This document shows, piece by piece, positions 35,890 through 47,964 of a stretch of DNA of 64,000 bases. Positions within the stretch are counted from its first letter, which is position 1. Every line of letters starts with the position of its first letter. Under the pieces are notes generated by a model. The model saw nothing but the letters and a program-made list of their open reading frames with translations, made no database searches and was not told the origin of the DNA. This DNA comes from Nautilus pompilius. Lineage: Eukaryota; Mollusca; Cephalopoda; Nautilida; Nautilidae. Location: contig JACATO010002186.1 of the NCBI GenBank assembly GCA_018389105.1, forward strand, positions 4,478,501 through 4,542,500. Reading direction: 5' to 3'. The position numbers and the translations under genes are program-made.

Positions 35890-37190
35890 TATAACAAAAA
35901 CATGTAGTTTGAGACCAGAAAAGGTGGCAGGAATCTTCTCTATGAAGGCTATGCCTATGTTATTGTCAGAGACAGAGAAGGCAAACTTATTGGAGATGTG
36001 AAAAGCAGAAAGGCTGGAGCAGGAGGCTGAAGACAATTAATGGTGTCATCCAGGGTACTCCATCAGAACACACATATCCACCAGATACAGCATGCATTTA
36101 TACTCTAAAATCTGTACATGAAATGAAGCAACGAGCTGGTCAATCTGAAGAGCTACTAGTAGCATCATACACAATTGTACAGCACATTTCCTACTGAGCG
36201 CAGTTGGCTCGTTGCCTAAAAAACATTAGCATGAATGATTAGACAGAAGAGAAGAACCCCTGATAGTGATAATATAAGCAAAGACCTAAAACTCATGACC
36301 AGAGGGGAACTATTTTTAGTTAAAAATGAGCAAGTGGTCATACTAACATCTAAAAATCTAGACCTCTTGTCCACCAAACCACACTGGTTTTACGATGGTA
36401 CATTCACCAGTGCAACGTTTGGAATCCAGCGCTGTACATGTTATTATTGAAGACACCTGCACTGTGCCCTTGGTGTACTGTGTAACAAAGAACAAAAATG
36501 AGAACACACATACCAGATTCAGTTACATGAAGGACGTTAGAAACATGAATCCCGAGTAAATTACAATTGACTTTGAATGAGCAGTACTGTACAGCATCAG
36601 AAAGCATTTTCAAACCACCACAGATTTTTGGATGCCATTTCCACTCCAATTAATGTTTGTGGCACAATGTTCAGTCTCTTGCACCTCAAGCATGGTATAT
36701 GGAACTGGAAAATGCTCTACTGATTAAAAGTATACAGGCACTCGCATTTGTCCCACCAAACGATGTCACTGACACGTTTAATGCTCTGATGGCCTTTCTT
36801 GATAATGAAATGAATGAAAGAATAGCAGAATTTTGGCTTATTTTGAGAGCACCTGGCTTGTCTTTGATACTCGAGGGGGACAAAGATGACCCATATTTGA
36901 TTGAAATGTGGAACATCACCAGCAGAGTTCAATACAATCTGCCCTGAACCAATAATTCTCTGTAGGGCTGGCACCAAGCTCTTGGCCAACAAATAGTGAT
37001 CACACACCCATCAATTTGTAGGCTCATCATAAAACTAAGGAAAGAACAAGCCAGTAATGAAATTTTGACCGAGCAGGCTGTGATGGGATTAAAGCCACAA
37101 AACAAAAAGGTACAGCATCGTTAATAACCGCCTGAAGACACTAGTTACCAACTATACCCATGAAGACGGACTTGCATATCTGAGGGTGAC
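35890..37190 (+). pseudogene. FLYWCH-type MULE transposase remnant
   Basis: Read across frame breaks: a FLYWCH-like zinc-finger region (GGRNLLYEGYAYVIV near 35915, then a WRCEK and a later EHTHPPD segment near 36070); an MKQRAGQSEE stretch near 36122; the MULE core beginning PHWFYDGTF near 36383; the WHNVQSL and QALAFVPPNDVTDTF segments at 36660-36780; TNNS and GWHQALGQQI near 36950; and a C-terminal tail to about 37190. This order is that of Mutator-like (MULE) transposases carrying a FLYWCH finger, known from many animals. At least six stops or frameshifts are present. It begins directly after the right end of the mariner copy. Terminal inverted repeats of the MULE were not identified. Cut-and-paste function is lost. 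Confidence 0.72.
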
Positions 37191-38600
37191 TGGTATGATT
37201 TTAATTCTCTATGATTCACTGCAATAAATTTCAATCATTGATTTACTACATTTATATGGTTGTTTCAGAAAATTTGTGTTGATATGCTTCATGTTGTGTT
37301 TGTAATAAATTATCTATGTAATATTATATTCTATTTCTTATTATTGCCAGCATAAAGTACCACCCACCAAACTTCCGTCACTTTGTAGACAATTTCATCT
37401 TCCTGCCTCACCGTGTTTAGTAAAACTGGATTACAAAACCACATAATAAAATGTGTGACTAGTTAAATAATTGTACTAAGAAGCATTAAACAGAAAAAAA
37501 TAAGTTGATAACGGTACCAGCTGAAATGGATTGCTTTGGCTTTGTGGCTTTTCTGTTATTATAGAAAAACAGGTTTCCTTCAAATTAATCATCTTAAAAC
37601 ATCAGCATGTAAAAAATTACACAGCATATAAACAAGACTAACTAGCACTAGCCAGGGATTTTATTTTATTTAGTTTTTGACAAACTTACTGCATTCTTCC
37701 AACAGCCACATGTCTTAAAAATATCCCTTACATGTAGAAAAAAGATCCGATCAGTGTTCTTCATGCAGAACAATACAGGTAATAACTTCAAGGTTTCTGT
37801 TACTTATCTGTAGCAATTCCCATTACATATGCCTTTTAATAAATGATTATGCAGTTGTTTCTACATTCACATATTTGCTGTCTACATAACTGTTTAATTT
37901 ATATATAACACACACACACACAATCTGCAATAAATGACCATAAAGTATTTCTAGTCACTGTAAAAGCTGAAAAAAAAAGTACTGTATATGCAAGTTAAAA
38001 TTGAGGAAGATAAATATCAACAAGAAAAATAAATTGTTCAAATACAAAGATATGTTTACACTGAATGTGGCTTGCAAGTAATTTTTAACTTGCTAGTTTC
38101 AAACCTAATCACCCCTTCCTTAAATTCCAAAATGGACTAGTCACAAGCTTGTGACAATACTACTACTAGAGCCCAATGACAAAGGACATACAACAGTTTT
38201 GTCTAAGAGTGATGATGTAATATAGCCTACAAAGCTCAGTATTGGGACACACTTGATGGGTAAACAGTATCCTGTGTAGATATAAAATAATCTACATCCA
38301 GCCATCATGCTTGGTTCAGTTTTAACAGATATACACAAATCGTAGATATGATTTTCTATTAACGCTGTTATCCACATGACTGAAGTTTGTATTAAGTCTG
38401 TGGTGCTTTGTTTCTAGATTTAGATCTAACTGATATGTCAAGTGTTAATGAAACGTGAAAAGTATTTGAAGGTTGCACGTTCCAAAAAAATTAGACCACC
38501 TTTTTTGTTTGCATTAAATAAAAACTCATACAACTTATCTGCAAAGCAAATGTGGCTGTAATAAAGTAAATATTGAGTGACATTACAATGAGAGAACACT
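37191..38600. other. Noncoding sequence between two dead transposons
   Basis: A CA run at 37908-37921. The rest is unremarkable; it may include the 3' end of the MULE element. Confidence 0.4.
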
Positions 38601-39570
38601 CAAGTTATCACCAGCTAACCAGTGAAGAACAAAAAATAAAACTCGAATCATTAGGTATGTGTTTACATCAAGGGGTTTTCGCTAATAAGACTAAGGAAAC
38701 TGACAGCATCTTTCATATTAATTAACCATCAGTTAATTAACTGAACAAAAATTTAAGCCATTCTCAGATATGTTTTTAAATAGATTCACTGATTTTTTCT
38801 TACTAAACAGTGCCTAACTGTATTGATGATAGAACATTAAGATATCATTAAGAAATAGGGTTATAAATTTTGAGTCACATAGCTTTGCTTTAGATGAGAG
38901 CCTTGATCCATTTTTATTCATGAAATTATGAAGAATTTTGAAGTAATGAAAGATATAGCATCCTTACAATTCATGAAGGACACAAAAACTGAAAATGATT
39001 TACTGTCTGAAATTAAGATAGAGATGAAATCAATAATCAGAACTTTTATAGCTCACATATAATTTTTGCCACTGTATCATCCATCAATAAAACTTGTGTC
39101 AAAAGTAAATTCACTTTTCTGAAGTGATGTCTGTTGTTATTTCAACTGTAAATTTCATTAAAAGACAATCACTAAATAATGGCACCAAGAACTGATAAAT
39201 GCCATTGAATTAGCATATGACTGCAAAGTGGCACAATATTTATGAAAGGCAAAATAGTACTACAAAGCAATGACATAGTAGAAGATAGCAGATAGCAGAC
39301 TTGATTTTCTTGTAGATATAACACATTTTTCAGATCTAAATGCTAAACTTCATGGCAAAAAAAAAAAAAAAATCAATTCATGAATGTGATGTTTTCTCAT
39401 GTGAAAAAGCTTTGAGAGAAAATGTCAACCATGGGAAGTTCAAAAGGGAAGTTTGGTACATTTCTCAACACTTGCAGAAAACATCCACATCAACAGATAA
39501 ATATGCTGAGAAGCTGTCTTCATTATTTGAAATTTTCCTTGAAAGATCCAAAGATCTAAGGTAAAGCTAA
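38600..39570 (+). pseudogene. hAT transposase remnant (ZBED5/GTF2IRD2-like)
   Basis: By translation across frames: a KPFSD segment near 38755; HSFALDESLDPF near 38878, which resembles the F-SLALDEST-D signature of this hAT group; then SLQFMKDTKTENDLL near 38963, resembling the LQS-K-TTTG-DLF pattern; and finally SDLNAKLHGK near 39332, running into the 74-codon open frame 39340-39564. The signature order matches hAT transposases of the ZBED5/GTF2IRD2 type. The C-terminal dimerisation region and inverted repeats were not found. The copy is heavily decayed. Confidence 0.55.
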
Positions 39571-40253
39571 ATTTCCATATTTTCTTTTCCACTCATTGTT
39601 TAGGTTGATACTGCTCCTTAAAAATTCTAAATGGAAATAACTGAGCTACAAAGCAATTCTGATATGAAAACAAGATACAGCGATGTAACTTAATTAGTTC
39701 TACAAGAAACATGCAAAAAAAAAAAAGTTTCAAAATATTAGGATGTAGGTAATTAGAATGGCTTTGATATTTGTATGCACCTAACTGTACGAACAACTTT
39801 TCTCCCAAAAAGCAAGGCATACCATGTGTCTTTTGTTTATCTCCTTGTTTCCACTAATCTCATTAATATAAAAAATGCATGTAGAGGAACATTGTCATTA
39901 TGTGACCCACTAGTAGCTAGATGTTGTAGTAAAGCGGCCCCTGGGTATAACAAAGGTTCTCCCACTGACCAATTTGTAAGGTTTCACCATGTTATTTATA
40001 ATTTACCCTTTCTTCTTTTTTTTTTTTTTTGGAAAGGCTGAGCCTAATAAACTTTAAGAGTCACCTGATGTTAAGATCAGCCATTCCAGCTATCTGTGAA
40101 GTAGCTGCTAAGAACCATGCTTGGTGATAATTACATCTTCTACAGCAGTTTTAAAAAGGAGTCATCAGCAGATCAAGGCCTACAAGGGCCACGTAGATCT
40201 ACCTGTTCAGAGTACAATTTAGGCCATCAAGAGACTATTTATCAACCTAGTTA
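39571..40253. other. Noncoding flank of the Tc1 element
   Basis: The frames at 39593-39820 (-) and 39775-40041 (+) show no recognised motif. The Tc1 target dinucleotide TA is at 40252-40253. Confidence 0.5.
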
Positions 40254-40450
40254 CAGGTGCATCTCAAAAAATTAGAATATCATGAAAGAGTTCAATATTT
40301 TTTGTCAGTTATTTCAGAAAGTGAAAACTGTATATATTCCAGACTCGTTACATGTAAACTAAAATGTTTCAAGCATTTTTTAATTTTAATTTTGATAATT
40401 ACGGCCTACAGATAAAAAAATAGAAAAAACGTATCTCAAAATATTAGAAT
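40254..40450 (+). repeat. Tc1 left terminal repeat (IR/DR)
   Basis: An outer core at the left end and an inner core at 40433-40450, both presumed transposase-binding sites by analogy with IR/DR elements. Confidence 0.85.
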
Positions 40451-40523
40451 TGAGTAAATCACTATTTATGCAGTATAAATACCACAAATCTCTCTGTCTG
40501 GTTCAGTATACACAACCACAATC

Positions 40524-41510
40524 ATGGGGAAAACTGCTGACTTGACATTGTCCAGAAGACACTCACTGACACCCTCCACAAGGAGGGTAAGCCACAGGAG
40601 GTCATTGCTGAAAGGGCTGGCTGTTCGCAGAGTGCTGTATCAAAGCATATTCATGGAAAGTTGACTGGAAGGGAAAAGTGTGGTAGGAAAAGGTGCACAT
40701 GCAAGAGGGATGACCGCAGCCTTGAGAGGATTGTAAAGCAAAGCTGATTCAAGAACTTGGGGGAGCTTCACAAGGAGTGAACTGAGGCTGGAGTCAGTGC
40801 ATCAAGAGCCACCACGCACAGACCGGTCCAGGAAATGGGCTACAAGTGTCGCATTCCTAGTGTCAAGCCACTCCTGAACCAGAGACAACATCAGAAGCGT
40901 CTTACCTGGGCTAAGGAGAAAAAGACCTGGACCATTGCTCAGTAGTCCAAAGTACTCTTTTCAGATGAAAGTAAATTTTGCATTTCATTTGGAAATCAAG
41001 GTGCCACAGTATGGAGGAAGAGTGGAGAGGCACAGAATCCAAGTTGCTTGAAGTCCAGTGTGAAGTTTCCACAGTCAGTGATGATTTGGGGTGCCATGTC
41101 ATCTGCTGGTGTTGGTCCACTGTGTTTTATCAAGTCCAAAGTCAACGCAGCCATCTACCAGGAGATTTTAGAGCACTTCATGCTTCCATCTGCTGACAAG
41201 CTTTATGGAGATGCTGATTTCCTTTTCCAACAGGACTTGGCACCTGCCCACATTGCCAAAACTACTAGTAACTGGTTTACTGACCATGGTATTACTGTGC
41301 TTGATTGGCCAGCCAACTCACCTGACCTGAACCCTATAGAGAATCTATGGGGTATTGTCAAGAGGAAGATGAGAGACACCAGACCCAACAATAGACGAGC
41401 TGAAGGCTGCTGTCAAAGCAAATTGGGCTTCCATAACACCTCAGCAGGCCTCCCTGTCACGCTGCATTGATGCAGTGATTCGTGCAAAAGGAGCCCAGAC
41501 CAAGTATTGA
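40524..41510 (+). pseudogene. Tc1 transposase, inactivated DD34E gene
   Basis: The ATG at 40524 starts MGKTADLT. A frameshift follows around 40545, after which the family reading resumes with the paired N-terminal DNA-binding domain, including GCSQSAVSKHIHGKL (about 40620-40665). The catalytic triad is fully present: Asp in LFSDESKF (codon 40964), Asp in FQQDLAPAH (codon 41234) and Glu in NPIENLWG (codon 41339). There are 34 residues between the last two, the Tc1 hallmark. In-frame stops lie near 40744, 40778 and at 40943. A second frameshift near 41395 precedes the terminal RAKGAQTKY and TGA at 41508. The longest surviving frame is 41048-41470. The protein would be about 330 residues if intact; this copy is dead but only lightly damaged. 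Confidence 0.92.
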
Positions 41511-41584
41511 GTTCATAAATGAACATACTTTTCAGAAGTTCGACATTTCTATATAAATCCTTTTTTTTAAATTGATCTTATGAA

Positions 41585-41772
41585 TATTCTAATATTTTGA
41601 GATAGTGGATTTTTGATTTTCATGTGCTGTAAGCCGTAATCAATCATCAAAATTAAAACAAAAAAAGGCTTGAAATATTTCACTTTATGTGTAATGAATC
41701 TAGAATATATGAAAGTTTTAAATTACGGGAAAAATGAACTCCATGATATTATAATTTTTTGAGATGCACCTG
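41585..41772 (-). repeat. Tc1 right terminal repeat (IR/DR)
   Basis: The inverted counterpart of the left end, with an inner core at 41585-41602 and an outer core at 41755-41772. Confidence 0.85.
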
Positions 41773-41774
41773 TA

Positions 41775-44700
41775 TATCTAAGAAAATATAAATAAAATGT
41801 CATTTACTATATTAAAAAGATGACTGAAACAGTAAGACAACTTAATGACCCTCTGTGCCTGGGAGAGGGAGAATTTGCTCCATTTGCCCCTGTGATATGC
41901 AGCTCTGCAGCAGATTACTAGTTATGAATTCATCTCAAGGCTCATGTTTACTGGGATGGTATTCAATTACCACCCATGCTAAAGGTTGTAATCTCAGAAG
42001 TTGCTTGCATTTCTCATATGTTGTAATTGGTTGTTTTCAACATTGTTCTTCAGTTAGATGCTGTAGTTGGAAATGAGGAAGAACACATTGAACATGTAGT
42101 ACGGAAATATGCCACCTACAGGGCAACTTACTAATTTTCTTTCGTTGGCTTATCCTATCTCCTATGTGTTAATACTCATGTTTTCCACCTTCATAGATTG
42201 TTTCATTTCCCAACTATGATACTGCAGGGAAAAAAGACTTTATAACTACCTGGCGTGTCTGTGTATATTTAATTCTGAGCAAACATAAAATATCTGTACT
42301 GTTCCTTTGATAGTATGAGCACCATACAATACTGAGCAAGAAAAATAATAATAACACAATCTGTCATGAGAATATTCAACAATCAATGAGCTATTTGAAT
42401 CAAGAAAGAGAGAATGTTTATGATGCAAACAATAAACTTGGGAACATGCCTCGAAACAATCAGAGCAGGACCAAATACCTGCTGTAAATCACCACCCAGG
42501 TAAATAAAACTTTTCCACTTCCATTAGATCTGAATGCTATTACACAAAAACCATCAGACATAATGTATCTGCAAACTTCTATAATAAATAATAAAGAAAG
42601 GTCGCTTTCATGATTATAAAGAACAAAAATTCAAAATGCTATTGTTTCGGCCAGAAACACTGCTTAAAAGTCTACCACAGAGTTAAAATAATCATCATTA
42701 CTTAGGGTTTAGTAAGACAAAGGTAGGAATATACAGAGATCAATCTATGTAAATGTTAATTTAAAAAAAAGAAAAAAAAAAGACTTTCATTATCAAATAA
42801 AGAACAACTTGAAGACTAATCTACCAAAATGTATTATTGTATATAAGAATGCAATAAATAAGTTACAATGTGAACAAATAAACTATCCATGATTTTGATA
42901 AAATATTTGTATATAGTATAAAGTACACTACTCCTTCACACTCATTTTGTGGATAAAAGGTGCACTATTGTCTCCTTTTGTTATGCTTTGATTTCATATT
43001 CAGTGGCAGCCTTAACAATGGAATGTACGAAACCTAAAACAAGCTTCTATCTGCCAATAATTCAAGTCTATACAATGTGATGCTTAAAACCATTTTTGTA
43101 CTAAAAATAGACACAATCCCATCTTCCTGCATTTTAATTCAAGTATTACTGCAGCTACAATGGCCAAGATCTGCACCCTAAACTCCAGCAAGTTTTCCAA
43201 CACAATCTTTTTTCACAGTTCTGCTAATGTTAAACATTTTGTCAACTTTTCTTTTTTAGCAATGCATTGTGGGAACTTATCCGCAAATTATGCATAGATA
43301 TCCCATTATCTACAATTTTTTCTTCTTTCTTTCCTCCTTACTTTCAGCTATTATCACACCTGTTTCATTCACAATTTGTGAATTTTAAAAAAAATGTTTA
43401 AACCATCATTAGCAGTTATACTTTGATTTTATGGGATAAAAAGTCAATTTAGCATTAGAATTTAATGAAGCCAAGAGAGATCTTTTTGTCCCTACCAGCA
43501 ATCTTTTGGGAGTTTTTAAAATGCTCTAGATGGCTAATGTGCAATTTCCTGCTAAAAGCATAAAGGTCAGACACTGGTTGTCAGTGGGGAGTTGTTGTTC
43601 ATGTCATGACTAAATGAGTCAGCAAATCTAAACAAACCATTACCAGGACCCAACCTACTCAACAAGCCAACCATTAAAAAAAGCTGAAAAGCAACTCATT
43701 ACTTGGTTCTTGCAGAAAATATTACATTTATTTTTTAAAAAAAATCTATAACAAATAAAGCCCATAAATTCTGTGCCATTAGAACTACATCATCAAGGGA
43801 AAAAATGCCCCTTCCCCCAGGCACAGGGACCTCCAAAACAGGTATAAGAAAAGTCATTTAATTGCTTCAGTTAACTGTATAATTTGTGGGCTATCTAAAA
43901 TAGTAAATTCCATCTTTCATATTTCTTTAGACCTGTTCAGTTTTCACTAATTAACTTTGAATCACATTATAGAACAAAAAGTGGGAAAAATCTAGAATTA
44001 AATTCAACCTTTACTCAATTTTTAAAATTTTATTCCGTAATTGTCAATATGAATAACCCTGTTTCAATTTTTGAAAAATATATACAGTCGAGCTGATTAA
44101 TAAAAGGTGCTCTTGTTAGCCTAGACTGTATAAAGATATAGGTGGACACCTAACAAACATGTACATGTTAACGAAGAAGGAATTCCCAATGCATACTGTG
44201 GTCTTGGATCTCTGCTTTAATAGAGCCCTGCTTGTCACTCTGTGTTCATTGTAGCTAAAAAAAAAGAAAAAAAGGACAAAAAACACACAAATAAGGCAAT
44301 AGGCAAATTTCCACTGAAAGGAGTGTCCCAATGCTAGACATTTCCTTTGTTCTGAAGTCTATAATTGGCTCCCAGCTGCCTTGTAATAACTAAACTAATC
44401 TCCTCCCAAGAGTCTATGAATTAAACAAGGCAACTTTGGCCCACATAGAAAACTACTGCAGAACAGCCCACTGCTGACTTTATAGGTGTTTTTCCCAAGG
44501 AATTTTTCAAAAAAAAAAAAGAAAAAAAAAGAAAAGGAAAAGCAAGAGACATAAGCCAAGCTGTAGCAAATGAGGTTAAAAGGTTAAATGTGTTCCCAGA
44601 AACAGATTGTCCTTAGACTGGGTGGGGGGTCCCATGTTCTAAAGGGGTTGCATGAAGAGCCCTGCCAAGTATCTTTTTTTTCTCTCTCTATATATATATC

Positions 44701-46000
44701 ACAAATACAATTCAACTTTAAAAAAAAAACTATGTAATTTTTTTCATGTATGTCTGCTTACATACTTAAATCTAGTTAGAAAATAAATGAAATTTCAGCC
44801 ATACAATAGTAGTCATTTATCAATACCTTAAACATAAATATTATTATGCACTAGCAGATCATGTGAAACTTTTCCCCCCACAAGACAAGATGGTTTCCCT
44901 ACCCACCCATACAGCCCCTTGCTGTGATTCTGATTCAGCTCAATGCACACAAGTATAGAACATCTTAACCAAAACAGCACACACTACTCTGTGCATATGA
45001 AAGACCATTCTAAACAGGCATGTTTCGACTTCAAGGTCTAAAACATGCAAAATAAAAAAAAAATGAAAACTTTAAAAAAAAGACAGACAGACAGACAAAC
45101 ACTGTCAAGACTTTGTAATACCTTAAGCTCTGCCTGTTTCTAAAATATTTTTTAAAAAAATTTGATTACCAAACATTTAAAAAATACACATATACATATT
45201 TATATATAATTCCCATAATACTAAAATACTATAAAATTAGAAAGAAATTAAACTTACCTATCATCAGCATTCACACAGGTGGAAAGAAAAATCATTAGCC
45301 TTGCATAGAAACAAACAGAACAATAATAAAAGTAATGTTATTACCTGATGTGATAATAAACAAAAACTGCAGCTGAATAGAGTAATGTAATGAATAAAAA
45401 AATACTTATAGGGTTTAAAATCAACAACAAGGGAAATTAAAGGCAAGTAAACCTAGTTAAAGGGTTGGCTACCTTTGTTCTATTTTCTTGTAGAAAACTA
45501 AAACTGTGGTTCTATGCTTACCTGAGTACAGGGATCAGGCAAAAAATTTTTTAAAAAATCGCATAGGACAAGAAGGGTTCAAGAAGCAACTGGCCTGGCT
45601 TCCATTTTGCACTAGGAAATGGGCATTATATCTGTTGAGCATCAATGTATTTGTCAGGTTCATCTGACTTAATCATTAGTAATTTACTTGAAGGTTGTTT
45701 TATTATTTATCATCATCATCAACAACAAAAGCCAATTTTCACAAACATCAAATATTTGAAATCATAGGTGGAAATTTGGCATAAGAAAATGCCAGCTTTT
45801 TCTTTGTTGTTTTATTTTCTTTAACAATGTTAAAGTACCAACAAACAAACAGCGGGGAAAAACTGATTTGCCAGGTGTACAACACAAACAGTAGATGAAA
45901 GACTATTTGAAAAACATTTGCTGATGGCAAAGGTGTTTAAAATTATGCAGCACACACCAAAAGACAAAAAAAAAAACAAGCAAACAAAATTCTTATAAAT
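41775..46000. other. Noncoding sequence with simple repeats
   Basis: No host exon recognised. It contains a (TC)n(TA)n run near 44682-44700, an (AGAC)n run at 45081-45097 and many A runs. A TGAGTCAGCA motif (Maf/NF-E2-type consensus) is at 43615-43624. The short frames at 41855, 42246, 44116, 45264 and 45748 have no recognised motif. Confidence 0.4.
45081..45097. repeat. (AGAC)n microsatellite
   Basis: Four tandem AGAC units. Confidence 0.8.
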
Positions 46001-46009
46001 AACGCTCAG

Positions 46010-46460
46010 CTTTTAATGAGTTTCATTCATTAAGTTTTTAATTAACAAGAAGGCATAATCCAGCAGATATCCACTCACCAAACTAACTCCCAACAATAAT
46101 TTATAAAAAAAATCAATTGTTCTATGCAAGAACCAGTGAAATTTTGTGCACAATCAAATTGTGAAACAAATAGAGCTGTAGTCCAGCAAATCAATAATTG
46201 GACATTTACCTGGTGCCTATTTTTTTATTAGTAACACAGTGCAAACCTATTAACTTCCATAGGTTAATTAATCTGTGATACTTAGAGACTTAATTAATTT
46301 TCCATGCTTGCATAGATGCAGAGTATTTTCTCCCAAGGCACAAAATGGATGTTTATAATTGCACTAAAATAGGCCAATCCTATCAGGAGAATTAAACTGA
46401 TCATTTTTTGTTTTCATTAATCCACTCCTATGCTTGAGGTATTTCATTTTTTAAAAAAAG
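46010..46460. promoter_or_regulatory. Candidate homeodomain-rich regulatory block
   Basis: TTAATTAA-type cores recur at about 46038, 46265 and 46292, with TTTTAATGAG, CATTAATCC and ACAATAATTTAT motifs nearby. The block is non-repetitive and noncoding. AT-rich background makes single sites meaningless; the density is what suggests a regulatory role. Confidence 0.2.
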
Positions 46461-47880
46461 AAGCAAAGTACTTCAAAATATAAAAGCAGTTAGTAAGAGA
46501 AAATGGCATGGGTGGAAGAAGAGACACTTATCTGTATTTTGCTTGGTTTGTAGCAACATTTTTTGATATATGGTTGGAAAGAATGGTGGTTTTTGACATG
46601 GAAAGCTTATAGAATATCAAGCACAGAAATCTTAATTTTAGAAAATTTTGACAAATATTTGTTAATATGATTAAAATTTGACCACTTAGAATGTAAAAAA
46701 TAAAATTGTTTGGGTTAGGGTTTTGCTTTTTAAAAAAATTTTCCATATGAGCAAATTTACAGTGCTGCACATTAATAAAACTTCTCAAATGATTTGAATT
46801 TGAAAAACTTAACACACACTATTTAGAAACAATAGTGAGGGTATCACCCAATGTTAGCCATGCTGGAATGTTGAACATTGAAACTTCTGATTTCTATAGA
46901 AACCTACCCAGGGCAACATATAAACTAGTAAATGGAGTTCTCAAGCCCCTACACCATCATATCAGATAACCTCTCCCCACAGACCTAATTCCAGAAATAT
47001 ACAGGTTATCAACTTCAGCTGTGCTGCAATTTGAGAACACTACCATCTGACAGCCCACTGGATTTCTGTCCCACTAGTATAGAACAAGCCAGCTATCAAA
47101 CCCTGGTTTAGTTTTCATGAATTTATTAAGAACTGATAATAGGGTCAAGCCCTGAGCAATTTCTTACTATCTGTTTATCATAATTCACACAAGATTATAT
47201 ATTTGCTGTGGCATAGTAACTTACATTTCCCCCACCTTATTCATTTAAAATTCTTTAAATGTTAAGTAAAAACAGGCAGCAACACCAATAGAGAGAGAAT
47301 AGAACCCAAATGGCAAAAACTTATTTTTCCTCTGTAGACATTGCATGGTATGTGCAAAAAAAAAAAATGACAACAGACAGGTAAATAAATCTATGCAGCT
47401 CAAACCTACTTTCAATAAAGCTACTTAAATAATATTACTGATAACTTATCAATTTATAAAATGTGTAGTCAAACCAAAATTAACAATGTTTAGCTGAAAA
47501 CAAGTAAAACGATTTCCATATTTCAGAATAAACTCAGAAAACTTGGCAAGTGTTCACCTGCAAGACATATCTAATGCAATTATTCTTTTAAAAAACAATT
47601 ACTATGCGTAAAGGTGCAATATGAGAACTTGCTTTGGTCAAGATCATTATTGAATACCTGACTACCAACATAGGAGAGAGGAGGAACTGGCTAATATCAT
47701 AAAAACAAATTATTTATTAATGTGGATTTATATGCCACTGCAACAAAACTGTCTTAGCAGGTATATTAGCTAATAAAGCTAGCAATTGTAAACAGAACAA
47801 AACAACTTGGCAGTTGTAATTTGAATCATGCTCATAAATCCCAACCTACTTCTACAAAACAACCTAACAACTAAAGACCA
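46461..47880. other. Noncoding sequence, one possible old repeat
   Basis: The stretch 46840-47160 differs in texture from its surroundings (fewer A/T runs, more CC/CT) and may be an unclassified transposon fragment. Nothing was identified with confidence. Confidence 0.3.
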
Positions 47881-47964
47881 TGACACTGATGCTGGGATGT
47901 AAACCAGGAATCTCTGGTTGCTGCGGTTAGCAACCAGAAATTCCTGGTTCGAATCCCAGTGTCA
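47881..47964 (+). other. tRNA-like palindromic hairpin
   Basis: The + strand folds into a long stem: 47892-47898 pairs with 47953-47959, 47902-47911 pairs perfectly with 47940-47949, and 47914-47922 pairs perfectly with 47929-47937 around the six-base loop GCGGTT. An outer TGACACTG at 47881-47888 also complements CAGTGTCA at 47957-47964. The right arm contains CTGGTTCGAATCCCAGTG, an excellent tRNA T-arm/B-box sequence, and the loop region GCTGCGGTTAGCAACC resembles a D arm. The A and B boxes would be much too close for a real tRNA. It could be a tRNA-derived palindromic element, a MITE, or a precursor-type hairpin RNA. Confidence 0.6.

Larger units (their letters stand above)
40254..41772 (+). 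mobile_element. Tc1-family transposon, complete ends
   Basis: A 1,519-base element flanked by TA duplications (40252-40253 and 41773-41774). Both ends begin CAGGTGCATCTCAAAAAATT when read inward. Each terminal repeat has a second inner copy of the core (ATCTCAAAATATTAGAAT at 40433-40450; its complement at 41585-41602). That is the IR/DR layout of Sleeping Beauty-type Tc1 elements, with about 190-200-base terminal regions. It is the least decayed transposon in the window and the most CpG-rich stretch outside the exons. Confidence 0.93.

Noticed and set aside
47892-47959. Functional tRNA gene
   Set aside because: The B box is excellent, but the A-box-like sequence is too close and the cloverleaf is replaced by one long stem.
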